Shown here: positions 22,562-32,523 of the stretch, in pieces | Numbering within the stretch: the stretch's first letter is position 1 | Layout: the number at the start of each line of letters is the position of its first letter | Origin: Bryobacteraceae bacterium | Lineage (GTDB): Bacteria; Acidobacteriota; Terriglobia; Bryobacterales; Bryobacteraceae | DNA: 32,523 bases | Reading direction: 5' to 3' | Assembly: GCA_030041495.1 (NCBI GenBank) | Contig: JASHNT010000014.1 | Span: 1-32,523 of the forward strand | Translations under genes and position numbers: made by a program | The notes under the pieces: generated by a model | What the model was told of the DNA's origin: nothing | Seen by the model: only the letters and a program-made list of their open reading frames with translations | Databases searched by the model: none

Positions 22562-23472
22562 TTTTCCGCCGCCTTTCCTGCTCCCACCAGCGATTCCAGA
22601 ATCTGATCGCCCATTTCCTTTACCGACCCCGGCGCATGGCTCAGGAACAAGGTATTGGTCTTGTCGCTCTCGCCGATCGACTTCAGCGTGTCGAAGTACT
22701 GCGTCACCATGACCAGTTGCATTACCTCTCGCGCGGAAGCTCCTTCCACCACTTTCTGAAACTGTTCGATCGAACTTTGCAATCCTTCGATGATCGCCTT
22801 GCGCTGATTCGCGATGCCCTGGCCTTGCAGAGCCTTGCTCTCCGCTTCCGCCTCGGCTTTCTTCACCACCAGGATTTTTTCGGCTTCGCCGCGCGCCGTA
22901 GCGGCCACCTGCTCTCTTTGCGCCGCGTTGATGTCGTTCATCGCCGACTTCACCTTCGGATCCGGCACAATATCGGTCACCAGAACGTTGACGATTTCGT
23001 AACCGAACCCCGTCATGTCTGCGTCCAGTTCATGCTTCACCGCCGCGGCGATTCCGGATTGGCTCGCGAACACCTCGTCCAGAGTCATCCCCGGCACGTG
23101 GCCCAGGATGACCTGTTCCACGTAGGATTGAATCTGCGCCTGCGGATCGGCCAGCTTATAGAACGCGTCGTAGACTTTCTCCGGCCGCACCCGGTTCTGC
23201 ACCGAAATCGGAATCGTCACGAAGACGTTGTCTTTTGTTTTGGTCTCGACGGTGAGCGTGATCTGATTCACTCTCAGGCTGATGATTGCGGCGACGGAAT
23301 CGAAAAACGGCCGCTTCCAGTTCAATCCCGCCTCCGCCACGCGAAGGAATTTTCCAAAGCGGGTGATCACCGCCACCTGCGCCGTGCTCACCGTAAAGAA
23401 GCTGCCCAGAATTGCGCCCAGCACCAGAACGGCGACGATCGCCACCGGCACCAGCAATAAAACGCTGTCCAT
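22558..23472 (-). CDS. SPFH/Band-7 (stomatin/HIR-like) membrane protein
   Basis: Protein of 304 residues. One N-terminal membrane helix (LLLVPVAIVAVLVLGAILG) is followed by the Band-7 domain (STAQVAVITRFGKFLRVAEAGLNWKRPF, the conserved DNVFVTIPISVQNRV strand, and YAFYKL-like AFYKLADPQAQIQSYVEQ). A long helix rich in Ala/Glu/Gln (AAQREQVAATARGEAEKILVVKKAEAEAESKAL) then drives oligomerisation. It resembles the hypersensitive-induced-response subgroup. Such proteins form large ring or dome assemblies that organise membrane domains and often recruit proteases or transporters. A Shine-Dalgarno GGAGGG lies 8 bases before the ATG. The overlap with a secreted VOC gene downstream and the histidine kinase upstream suggest an envelope-associated function (inference). 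Confidence 0.93.
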   Translation of the reverse strand: MDSVLLLVPVAIVAVLVLGAILGSFFTVSTAQVAVITRFGKFLRVAEAGLNWKRPFFDSVAAIISLRVNQITLTVETKTKDNVFVTIPISVQNRVRPEKVYDAFYKLADPQAQIQSYVEQVILGHVPGMTLDEVFASQSGIAAAVKHELDADMTGFGYEIVNVLVTDIVPDPKVKSAMNDINAAQREQVAATARGEAEKILVVKKAEAEAESKALQGQGIANQRKAIIEGLQSSIEQFQKVVEGASAREVMQLVMVTQYFDTLKSIGESDKTNTLFLSHAPGSVKEMGDQILESLVGAGKAAEK

Positions 23473-23520
23473 TCGCTCAACCCTCCGTGGAGAGTAGTTT
23501 ACAGCAGGCTGCGGAGGCTT

Positions 23521-23894
23521 TTATTGGACGTTGGGGTTCGGGTTCTTCTCGATCAGAACGCGCTCAATTTGCCGCAGCCTCTCTTCCATGATGGTGAGGC
23601 GTTCCTCGTGGCTGCGCATCTTGATCTCCGTCGGGCTGGCCCAGTTGTGGAACGCTAGCACTTCCGTCTGCACGTCGCGCAGGGCCTCGATCAGGTGTTC
23701 TGCATCTGGTCCATGTGTTCGTTCAATTCGCGCTTCAACTCGCGGAAGTCTTGCCTGGTAGCGAACTCCTGTTCAGGCATAGTGGTCGCCAAGGCCCGAC
23801 TTAATTCCAGAAAAGAGCCACACGCCGCCAAGAACAAAAAGACATACCGCGACGCCTGCCGCAAGCCGGTCACGAGCCCCGCGAGGACAGACAT
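23521..23894 (-). CDS. small membrane/coiled-coil protein, apparently frameshifted
   Basis: From the ATG at 23894 one frame encodes a membrane helix (ASRYVFLFLAACGSFLEL) and then a charged helix (ATRQDFRELKRELNEHMDQ) before a stop at about 23691. The sequence immediately after continues in the next frame as AEHLIEALRDVQTEVLAFHNWAS and a long charged helix with RSHEERLTIMEERLRQIERVL, ending at a TAA at 23521. The span of 374 bases is one short of 125 codons, so one missing base near 23700 would restore a single protein: N-terminal anchor plus coiled coil. No slippery heptamer is visible, so this is probably an indel (real or from sequencing) rather than programmed frameshifting. It lies 10 bases after the histidine kinase and 48 before the SPFH gene. 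Function unknown. Confidence 0.55.
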
Positions 23895-23904
23895 TTGGAG
23901 TTCC

Positions 23905-25137
23905 TCACCCCTTCGCTGCCGGCAGCCACACCTCCAGCGACGCCCCCCCCTCCGTCCGATTGCTCGCCGAGATCGAGCCCCCATGCTGCGTCACGATCCC
24001 CTCGGCCACGGTCAATCCCAATCCGGTCCCTCGGGCATCCAGCCGGGAAGTAACAAATGCCACGAAAATGTCGGGTAATAAATCCGCCGGGATGCCGGGG
24101 CCGTTATCCTCCACGCTGACCATAATTCCCGGCACTCCGGATCGCTCCAGCCTTCGCGACCGCACTACGATCTTTCCTCGCTCCGCTTCCACCGCGTTCA
24201 GCGCATTGCGCAGCAGGTTCACGAAAACCTGCGCCAGCCGGTCGGAGTTGCCCACCACCTGATCTTCGGCGCGCACCTCGTTTGCCAGCTCCACCGCGGA
24301 AGCCTTCTCGTCGATCGCCACCAGCGACCAAGCCTCGTCGATCAGCGGCCTCACCGCCAGAGCCTCCATGCTCTGTTTGCGCACCCGCGCGAAATCCACC
24401 AGGCTCTCGCTGATCCTGCGCAGCCTCTGCGTCACCCTCTGCATCCGCGCCAGCCGGTTCAGCGTCTGCGCATCCGGCGAAGTCTCGATCAGCTTCTCGA
24501 TCGACCCGGCCAGCACCGCCAGCGGAGTGTTCAGCTCATGCGCCACGCTAGCCGAGAGCAGGCCGAGGCTCACTAGGCGATCCTGCTCCTCCAGTTTCCG
24601 CAGAGCGTTCGCCAATTCGTCCTCCTGCCGCCGCAGCGCCGCCACGGTTTTATTGCGCGAGCGCATTAGATAGCCGATCTCATCGCCCAATATGACGTCT
24701 TCCGGAATCAGCTCCCTCTCACGATCCCCGGCCTGCGTTGCGGAATCCGCATCCAGCATTTTTTGGAGCGGCTGGTAGACATACTCCGGCATGATCACCG
24801 ATTCCAGCAGCAGCACCGCCAGGACATAGATGCTCCCCAGCACAAGGAATAGAGTGATGCGCGCGCGGCGCAACTCCTGTTCATAGGTGCGATGCGGCAG
24901 TCCTAAGTTCAGCGGTGCTCCGCCCAGCTTAGAAGCCCGCTCTAGAATTTGAATCTCGCGCGACTGCGCGTCGGCCACTTGTTTTTCGAACAACGGGATT
25001 AACGAGAAGTACGCCGCGCAGGCCAGCACCAAAAAGAAAAGGTTGTGCAGGACCATCAGCTTCGGGCGAACCTTGAGGTCGCCAAAGATTCTTGCTATTC
25101 TAGAACCGTTCGCGCGTGACAAGAAGGATTGCTCCAC
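23905..25137 (-). CDS. membrane sensor histidine kinase
   Basis: Protein of 410 residues from a GTG start. Two membrane helices (VLHNLFFLVLACAAYFSLIPL and ITLFLVLGSIYVLAVLLLESVI) enclose a short periplasmic loop of about 50 residues. A HAMP-like or linker helix, the dimerisation/phosphoacceptor domain with the histidine in SVAHELNTPL, and the catalytic ATPase domain follow, with NLLRNALNA (N box), VEDNGPGI (G1) and GTGLGLTVAEG (G2). No response regulator is adjacent, so it is an orphan. It is the first gene of a minus-strand cluster with the coiled-coil, SPFH and VOC genes, and is divergent from the act operon with a 169-base gap, so it could sense envelope or redox state (inference). A start further in is possible. 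Confidence 0.92.
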   Translation of the reverse strand: MEQSFLSRANGSRIARIFGDLKVRPKLMVLHNLFFLVLACAAYFSLIPLFEKQVADAQSREIQILERASKLGGAPLNLGLPHRTYEQELRRARITLFLVLGSIYVLAVLLLESVIMPEYVYQPLQKMLDADSATQAGDRERELIPEDVILGDEIGYLMRSRNKTVAALRRQEDELANALRKLEEQDRLVSLGLLSASVAHELNTPLAVLAGSIEKLIETSPDAQTLNRLARMQRVTQRLRRISESLVDFARVRKQSMEALAVRPLIDEAWSLVAIDEKASAVELANEVRAEDQVVGNSDRLAQVFVNLLRNALNAVEAERGKIVVRSRRLERSGVPGIMVSVEDNGPGIPADLLPDIFVAFVTSRLDARGTGLGLTVAEGIVTQHGGSISASNRTEGGASLEVWLPAAKG

Positions 25138-25306
25138 TTGCGGAAGTCATCCGGCTGTGATAGAAACGGTAATTGCCCCCGAATCGCATTCGTTGCTGGC
25201 TGCGTTTGCTTCGCCGCCAGCACCCCCTGTGACTATGAGTAACGTTCAGGATCATAAATGCCGCGCCGCGCATCTCCTGGCACATCTTTCGAAGGATCAT
25301 AACTAG

Positions 25307-25950
25307 ATGGCAGCCGTTTTTCCGAAATCGTCCGACTTAATTCTAAAGATAGCGAGCGTGGTACTCGGATTGGGGTCGGTGGCGGCGGTCGCCGCCTATG
25401 CCTACTATTCCTATCCGGCCGTTATCGACACGGGCTACCAACCGATTCAGCCGGTTCCCTACAGCCACAAACTGCACGTCGGACAGCTCGGCCTGGATTG
25501 CTACTACTGCCATAACACAGTTTACAAGGCCGCCTTTGCTGCCGTGCCGGCCACGCAGACCTGTATGAATTGCCACACCAAGGTGAAGGATACCAGCCCG
25601 CGACTCGAACTGGTCCGCGACAGTTTCGCCGACGGCCAGTCGATTCCCTGGGTCCACATTCACCGCCTCCCCGATTTTGTCTATTTTAACCACGAGGTTC
25701 ACATCAGCGCCGGAGTAAGCTGCGTCTACTGCCACGGCCGCATCGATCAGGAGATCGAAGTCCACCAGGAGAAGCCTCTGAATATGGCTTTCTGCCTGGA
25801 TTGCCACAAGGATCCGGCGCCCAATCTGCGGCCGGTCGAGCTGGTGACCAAGCTGGATTGGGTCCCGGACCGCGATCCGCGTCAAATCGGAGAAGAGATT
25901 ATCCGCGAAAAACACATCAGCCCGCCGCTGCAATGTTCGGGGTGCCACCG

Positions 25951-25954
<4 letters not shown>
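25307..25954 (+). CDS. actA: alternative complex III subunit ActA, pentaheme cytochrome c
   Basis: Protein of 215 residues. An N-terminal anchor helix (ASVVLGLGSVAAVAAYAYYSY) places the rest outside the cytoplasm. Five C-x-x-C-H haem-binding motifs are visible: CYYCH (residue 65), CMNCH (86), CVYCH (139), CLDCH (163) and CSGCH (210), the last one residue from the C-terminus. In alternative complex III this subunit passes electrons from the Fe-S subunit to the monoheme cytochrome or to the terminal oxidase. The start has AAGGAT some 10 bases upstream. It overlaps actB as ATGA and opens the act operon. The call is supported by haem count, size and gene order. Confidence 0.95.
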
Positions 25955-29000
<3,046 letters not shown>

Positions 29001-29016
<16 letters not shown>

Positions 29017-29040
29017 GCGCGCTGGAGTTCGAATTATGAG
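29001..29040 (+). repeat. tandem duplicated ribosome-binding/start segment
   Basis: GGAGTTGGAAGCATGAG (29001-29017) and GGAGTTCGAATTATGAG (29024-29040) match at 14 of 17 positions with a 23-base offset. Each contains a GGAG Shine-Dalgarno core 8 bases before an ATG. Because 23 is not a multiple of three, the two ATGs are in different frames. Confidence 0.7.
29013..29039 (+). CDS. 8-codon mini-ORF bridging actB and actC
   Basis: The peptide MSALEFEL begins at an ATG overlapping the actB stop (ATGA, 29013-29016) and ends at a TGA overlapping the actC start (ATGA, 29036-29039). It has a GGAG 8 bases upstream. It is probably not a functional peptide but could carry terminating ribosomes from actB to actC by re-initiation. 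It is too short for normal gene callers. Confidence 0.5.
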
Positions 29041-30457
29041 TGTAGCTGTTCGCCAAGATCCGGCCCTGATCGAAACCAACCCGCCCCTGGTTCCTGGGCG
29101 GCGGGATTACCACGATCTGACCGAGCAGATCAGCACCATCGTTGAAGCCAAGGTTTATGAGACGCCCAAGAAGTATTGGGTTACGTTGAGCATCACCAGC
29201 TCGATCGTGGTTCTGCTGCTGTCGATGTTGACTTACCTGGCCGTCACCGGCATCGGCGTGTGGGGCAACAACCGGCCCATCGGCTGGGCCTGGGACATCA
29301 CTAACTTCGTGTTCTGGATCGGTATCGGCCACGCCGGAACCCTGATCTCCGCGATTCTTTTCTTGTTCCGCCAGAAGTGGAGAACGTCCATCAACCGCTC
29401 GGCGGAAGCCATGACCTTGTTCGCCGTGATGTGCGCGGCCATCTTCCCTCTGTTCCACACCGGCCGTCCGTGGCGAGCCTACTGGCTCTTCCCGGTGCCC
29501 AACACCGACCTGAACATGTGGCAGAATTTCCGCAGCCCGTTGATCTGGGACGTGTTTGCGGTCAACACCTACCTGATGGTGTCGATCCTATTCTGGTACA
29601 CCGGCTTGGTTCCCGACGTCGCCACGCTGCGTGACCGCGCGAAATCCAAAATTCGCGCCTGGGTCTACGGCTCGCTGGCTCTGGGCTGGCGCGGCTCCGC
29701 CCGGCACTGGAGGCATTACGAATCCGCGTACCTGATCCTGGCGGGCATCTCGACGCCGCTGGTGCTCTCGGTTCACTCCGTGGTTAGCTTCGACTTCGCA
29801 ACCTCCGTAATCCCCGGCTGGCATACCACGATTTTCCCGCCCTACTTCGTCGCCGGCGCGATCTTCTCCGGGTTCGCCATGGTGATGACGCTGCTGCTGA
29901 TCTCGCGCTGGCTGCTAAATCTCCAGAATCTGATCACCATGAAGCACCTGGAGAACATGAACAAGATCATGCTGGTGACCGGCTCGATCGTGGGCTACTC
30001 CTATGCGACGGAGTTCTTCATCGCCTGGTACAGCGGCGACGTGTATGAGCAGTTCACCTTCTGGAACCGCGCCTTCGGGCCGTATTGGTGGGCGGCTTGG
30101 ACCATTTACACCTGCAACGCGTTCATCCCGCAGATTTTCTGGTTCAAGAAGATGCGCACCAGTCTGTGGGTGATGTTCATCGTCAGTATCACCAGCAACA
30201 TCGGCATGTGGTTCGAGCGTTTTGTGATTATCGCCACCAGCCTGACGCGAGACTTTCTGCCGACTTCCTGGGGTTACTTCCATCCCACCTGGGTCGACAT
30301 GTTAACGCTGTTCGGAACCTTCGGATTGTTCTTCACCCTGTTCTTATTGTTCGCGCGTTTCCTGCCGATGATCGCGATGTCGGAAGTCAAGGGCGTGGCG
30401 GCGGTGGAGCGGCACACGTTTGCTCCGCCGGAGCCGGCTGCTGAGGAGGTCCACTAA
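29036..30457 (+). CDS. actC: alternative complex III subunit ActC, NrfD-like quinol-binding membrane protein
   Basis: Protein of 473 residues with about ten membrane helices, typical of NrfD/PsrC proteins. After a hydrophilic N-terminus (~55 residues) the first helices read [23 protein letters not shown] and [41 protein letters not shown] and [19 protein letters not shown] are conserved segments near the quinol site. [18 protein letters not shown] lies in the C-terminal half. It binds and oxidises menaquinol or ubiquinol and hands electrons to ActB. It starts within the mini-ORF that overlaps actB, and a GGAG lies 8 bases before the ATG. The stop is followed after one base by actD. Confidence 0.95.
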   Translation: MSVAVRQDPALIETNPPLVPGRRDYHDLTEQISTIVEAKVYETPKKYWVTLSITSSIVVLLLSMLTYLAVTGIGVWGNNRPIGWAWDITNFVFWIGIGHAGTLISAILFLFRQKWRTSINRSAEAMTLFAVMCAAIFPLFHTGRPWRAYWLFPVPNTDLNMWQNFRSPLIWDVFAVNTYLMVSILFWYTGLVPDVATLRDRAKSKIRAWVYGSLALGWRGSARHWRHYESAYLILAGISTPLVLSVHSVVSFDFATSVIPGWHTTIFPPYFVAGAIFSGFAMVMTLLLISRWLLNLQNLITMKHLENMNKIMLVTGSIVGYSYATEFFIAWYSGDVYEQFTFWNRAFGPYWWAAWTIYTCNAFIPQIFWFKKMRTSLWVMFIVSITSNIGMWFERFVIIATSLTRDFLPTSWGYFHPTWVDMLTLFGTFGLFFTLFLLFARFLPMIAMSEVKGVAAVERHTFAPPEPAAEEVH

Positions 30458-30458
30458 C

Positions 30459-31073
30459 ATGCCGCAGTTCGACATTGAACAGATCAAGGACAAGCTCGGC
30501 ATCGGCGAGGATAAAGTCTACGCCGCGATGGGCTCATTTACCACGCCCGAAGAACTGGTCAAAGCGGGACGAAAAGTCCGGGAGATGGGCTACACCAAGC
30601 TGGACGCCATGACTCCGTTCCCGGTGCACGGCATCGACGATGCTCTGGGTATCCCGTATTCCAAGCTGGGCTGGGTGGTGATCTTCTTCTCGATCACGGG
30701 CACATGCTTGGCGCTGTTCCTGCAGTGGTACACCGGCGGCTTGCAGATGATCAAGAATCTGATCCCGTTCGGTCTCAGCCCCTATCCGCTGGTGATCGGC
30801 GGCAAGCCTCTGTTCGATTTTTCGTTCTCGATTCCCATCGACTTCGAGCTGACCGTCGCTTTCACGGCGCTGGCGACCTTTTACGGATTGTGGATCACCA
30901 TCGGGCTGCCGCGCATGTATCACCCGTCGATGAATTACCGCAATGCGCATCGCGCCACCGACGACCGCTTCCTGCTGGTGATCGAAGCCACGGATCCGAT
31001 GTTCGATGCGCAGCGCGCCTCCGAGCATCTGCGCAGCGTAGGCGCCGACGAGGTGGAGGTGGTGGCGGGATGA
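30459..31073 (+). CDS. actD: alternative complex III subunit ActD (DUF3341)
   Basis: Protein of 204 residues. The ATG at 30459 has AGGAGGT 8 bases upstream, inside the end of actC, and is preferred to an in-frame upstream start at 30420. The N-terminal cytoplasmic part has AAMGSFTTPEELVKAGRKVREMGYTKLDAMTPFPVHGID, the characteristic DUF3341 opening. Two membrane helices follow (LGWVVIFFSITGTCLALFLQW and FELTVAFTALATFYGLWITI), then the cytoplasmic tail. In the complex it packs against the NrfD-like subunits and has no cofactor. The stop overlaps or nearly overlaps the next start. Confidence 0.93.
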   Translation: MPQFDIEQIKDKLGIGEDKVYAAMGSFTTPEELVKAGRKVREMGYTKLDAMTPFPVHGIDDALGIPYSKLGWVVIFFSITGTCLALFLQWYTGGLQMIKNLIPFGLSPYPLVIGGKPLFDFSFSIPIDFELTVAFTALATFYGLWITIGLPRMYHPSMNYRNAHRATDDRFLLVIEATDPMFDAQRASEHLRSVGADEVEVVAG

Positions 31074-31081
31074 GGAGTCGC

Positions 31082-31696
31082 ATGAAGTTCGCGAAAAAGA
31101 CCGCTTTCCTGCTCTTGCTCATGCTGGCGGCGATGTTCGTGCTGTCCGCCTGCAATGGCATTCAGCGCGATCCGCCGATCATTGTCTGGTGGGATATGAA
31201 GCGCCAACCCAAGTTCCGCACTGAGGGCGAAACCGGATTGTTCGCCGACGGCCGCAATACGCGCTATCCTCCGGAGGACACCGTCGCTCAAGGATCTCCG
31301 ATCGAGGATACGGCGTTCAACACCGGCATGGACGGTGAGATGTACGTCGGCAAGAACCCGGTGCCGGTAACCGCGGCGCTGATTCATCAGGGCCAGTTCC
31401 GCTTTAACACTTACTGCTCTCCGTGTCATGACCGCACCGGGCAGGGCAAGGGCCTGGTGCCCCAGCACGCGCCGCAGTGGCAGCCGGCCAATCTTACCGA
31501 CGACCGCATCGTCCAGATGGCCGACGGCGAAATCTTCAACGTGATCACCAACGGCCGGCGCACCATGCCGCCGTACAAGTATCAAGTGGTCACGGCGGAC
31601 CGGTGGGCCATCATTGCCTACGTGCGCGTGCTTGAGCGCGCCGCGCATGGAACCATCGACGACGTTCCCCAAGAGCAGAGAGCCGAGCTGAAATAA
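31082..31696 (+). CDS. actE: alternative complex III subunit ActE, lipoprotein monoheme cytochrome c
   Basis: Protein of 204 residues from the ATG at 31082, which has GAGGAG 4 bases upstream; an ATG at 31070 overlapping the actD stop is equally in frame. The signal peptide MKFAKKTAFLLLLMLAAMFVLSAC has a lipobox (VLSAC, Cys24), so the mature protein is lipid-anchored outside the membrane. A single haem motif CSPCH lies at residue 112, and the likely axial methionine is in RRTMPPYKYQ. It probably carries electrons from ActA to the oxidase or to a soluble cytochrome. It is followed two bases later by actF. Confidence 0.93.
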   Translation: MKFAKKTAFLLLLMLAAMFVLSACNGIQRDPPIIVWWDMKRQPKFRTEGETGLFADGRNTRYPPEDTVAQGSPIEDTAFNTGMDGEMYVGKNPVPVTAALIHQGQFRFNTYCSPCHDRTGQGKGLVPQHAPQWQPANLTDDRIVQMADGEIFNVITNGRRTMPPYKYQVVTADRWAIIAYVRVLERAAHGTIDDVPQEQRAELK

Positions 31697-31697
31697 T

Positions 31698-32523
31698 ATG
31701 AGCCAAACGCAATCTTCAGCCCATCATCAACCCCTGGCGGCCGACAACTACCAACTGGAGACCAGCCGCTGGTCGGCCGGCCGCAACGCCCTGTTTTTCG
31801 CCGCCATCGTCTCGATAGCGCTGTGCGTCCTCGGCTATATTCAAAATCCGGCGCGCTTCTTCCAGTCCTATGCCATCGCCGTTTTCTTCACCACGGCCAT
31901 CGGGCTGGGCTCGTCTTTCTTCATCATGGCGTTGAACATGTCCGGCTCCGCCGCGCAGGTGACGGTGCGCCGGATCATGGAAAATGTCATGATCACGCTG
32001 CCCATTGGCGCGATTCTATTTGTGCCACTGATCTTCGGCTATAAGTATGTCTACCCGTGGGCTGATGCCGCCTTCGTCAAAACCGTCGAGATGTCGGCGC
32101 TGAAGCAGCACTACCTCAGCGAAAGTTTCTTCACCTTGCGGGCTTACGCGTACTTCCTGATATTCTCCATCTGGGCCTTCGCGATTTACCATCAGAGCAC
32201 CAAACAGGACTCGCATAAGTCCGTCCGCCAGATGCATATCATCGCGCGCTGGAGCGCGCCGGGATTGGCGGTGATCGTGATCGTGGGGACTCTGGCGGCG
32301 TACGACTGGGTGATGTCAGTGCAGCCCACTTGGTTTTCGACCATCTTCGGTTTGTACTATCTGGCCGGCGGGGCGCTGGCGTTCATGAGCATAGTCACGC
32401 TGGTGTGCCTGGCGTTCCGGCGCGCCGGAATCCTGACCAACGCGATCAATACCGAGCATTACCACGACCTGGGCAAGTGGCTCTTCGCGCTGACGGCGTT
32501 TTACACCTACATCGCCTTTGCCC
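31698..32523 (+). CDS. actF: alternative complex III subunit ActF, NrfD-like membrane protein (cut by window end)
   Basis: Open frame from the ATG at 31698 to the end of the window, 275 codons so far. After a hydrophilic start (MSQTQSSAHHQPLAADN) it shows at least seven hydrophobic helices, among them ALFFAAIVSIALCVLGYI, SYAIAVFFTTAIGLGSSFFI, VMITLPIGAILFVPLIFGY, AYAYFLIFSIWAFAIYH and VIVIVGTLAAYDWVMS. The segment YDWVMSVQPTWFSTIFGLYY is typical of ActF. This is the second, smaller quinol-site-like NrfD relative of the complex. It lies one base after the actE stop. The family's usual length is about 400-450 residues, so roughly a third is missing to the right. Confidence 0.93.
   Translation, partial: MSQTQSSAHHQPLAADNYQLETSRWSAGRNALFFAAIVSIALCVLGYIQNPARFFQSYAIAVFFTTAIGLGSSFFIMALNMSGSAAQVTVRRIMENVMITLPIGAILFVPLIFGYKYVYPWADAAFVKTVEMSALKQHYLSESFFTLRAYAYFLIFSIWAFAIYHQSTKQDSHKSVRQMHIIARWSAPGLAVIVIVGTLAAYDWVMSVQPTWFSTIFGLYYLAGGALAFMSIVTLVCLAFRRAGILTNAINTEHYHDLGKWLFALTAFYTYIAFA

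Noticed and set aside
25258-25302. A 14-codon open frame (MPRRASPGTSFEGS) ending just before actA, with a repeated GGATCATAA motif
   Set aside because: It has no clear ribosome-binding site and no attenuator-like codon run or hairpin, so a leader-peptide claim is not supported.
25138-25306. Divergent promoters of the act operon and the histidine kinase
   Set aside because: Promoters must exist here or nearby, but no -35/-10 pair with acceptable spacing stood out; TTGCTT and TATGAG are 22 bases apart, too far.

Overview
The window is high-GC DNA (roughly 60% G+C by eye) that reads like an acidobacterial chromosome, most likely from the Solibacter/Bryobacter side of the phylum. The evidence is two tandem full-length ADOP-type ABC permeases behind a PadR regulator, a one-component Ser/Thr kinase with a periplasmic beta-propeller, secreted two-domain VOC proteins, and an alternative complex III (act) operon. 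The taxonomic call is inference from gene content. I see no tRNA, rRNA, CRISPR array, insertion sequence or phage gene.

Left part (1-8450). Two overlapping metallophosphoesterase genes lie on the minus strand, the upstream one broken by a one-base frameshift. Divergent from them are an AhpD-like and an OsmC-like thiol peroxidase gene with overlapping stop/start codons, then a PLP-dependent threonine/serine dehydratase. Next comes a 330-bp stretch holding a decayed copy of the following gene's promoter and start, plus a possible gene remnant. A tightly coupled three-gene operon follows: a secreted protein of unknown function, an exported metallo-beta-lactamase-fold hydrolase, and a second secreted protein related to the first. 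An orphan PilT-type ATPase and a possible decayed minus-strand gene close this part.

Middle (8450-20630). A TetR regulator is divergent from a DoxX-like membrane protein and an SDR oxidoreductase. The promoters are back-to-back and share a palindrome whose two arms supply both -35 boxes. A PadR regulator with a canonical promoter and a flanking inverted repeat then leads into two tandem ADOP permeases. Two secreted VOC proteins and a Ser/Thr kinase/beta-propeller receptor follow.

Right part (20719-32523). A five-gene minus-strand cluster reads, in transcription order: histidine kinase, small membrane/coiled-coil protein (frameshifted), SPFH/stomatin-like protein, VOC, VOC. Divergent from it is the act operon: actA (pentaheme cytochrome c), actB (fused molybdopterin-like/Fe-S protein), actC (NrfD-like), actD (DUF3341), actE (lipoprotein monoheme cytochrome c) and actF (NrfD-like, cut off by the window end). 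Together these form the quinol:electron-acceptor oxidoreductase that replaces the bc1 complex. The junction between actB and actC carries a duplicated ribosome-binding/start segment that creates an 8-codon mini-ORF linking the two genes by ATGA overlaps.

The parts most worth a second look are the HK-coiled coil-SPFH-VOC-VOC cluster beside the act operon, the secreted protein-MBL-secreted protein operon, the TetR and PadR control regions, the actB/actC mini-ORF, and the two or three frameshifts that could be real decay or assembly error.
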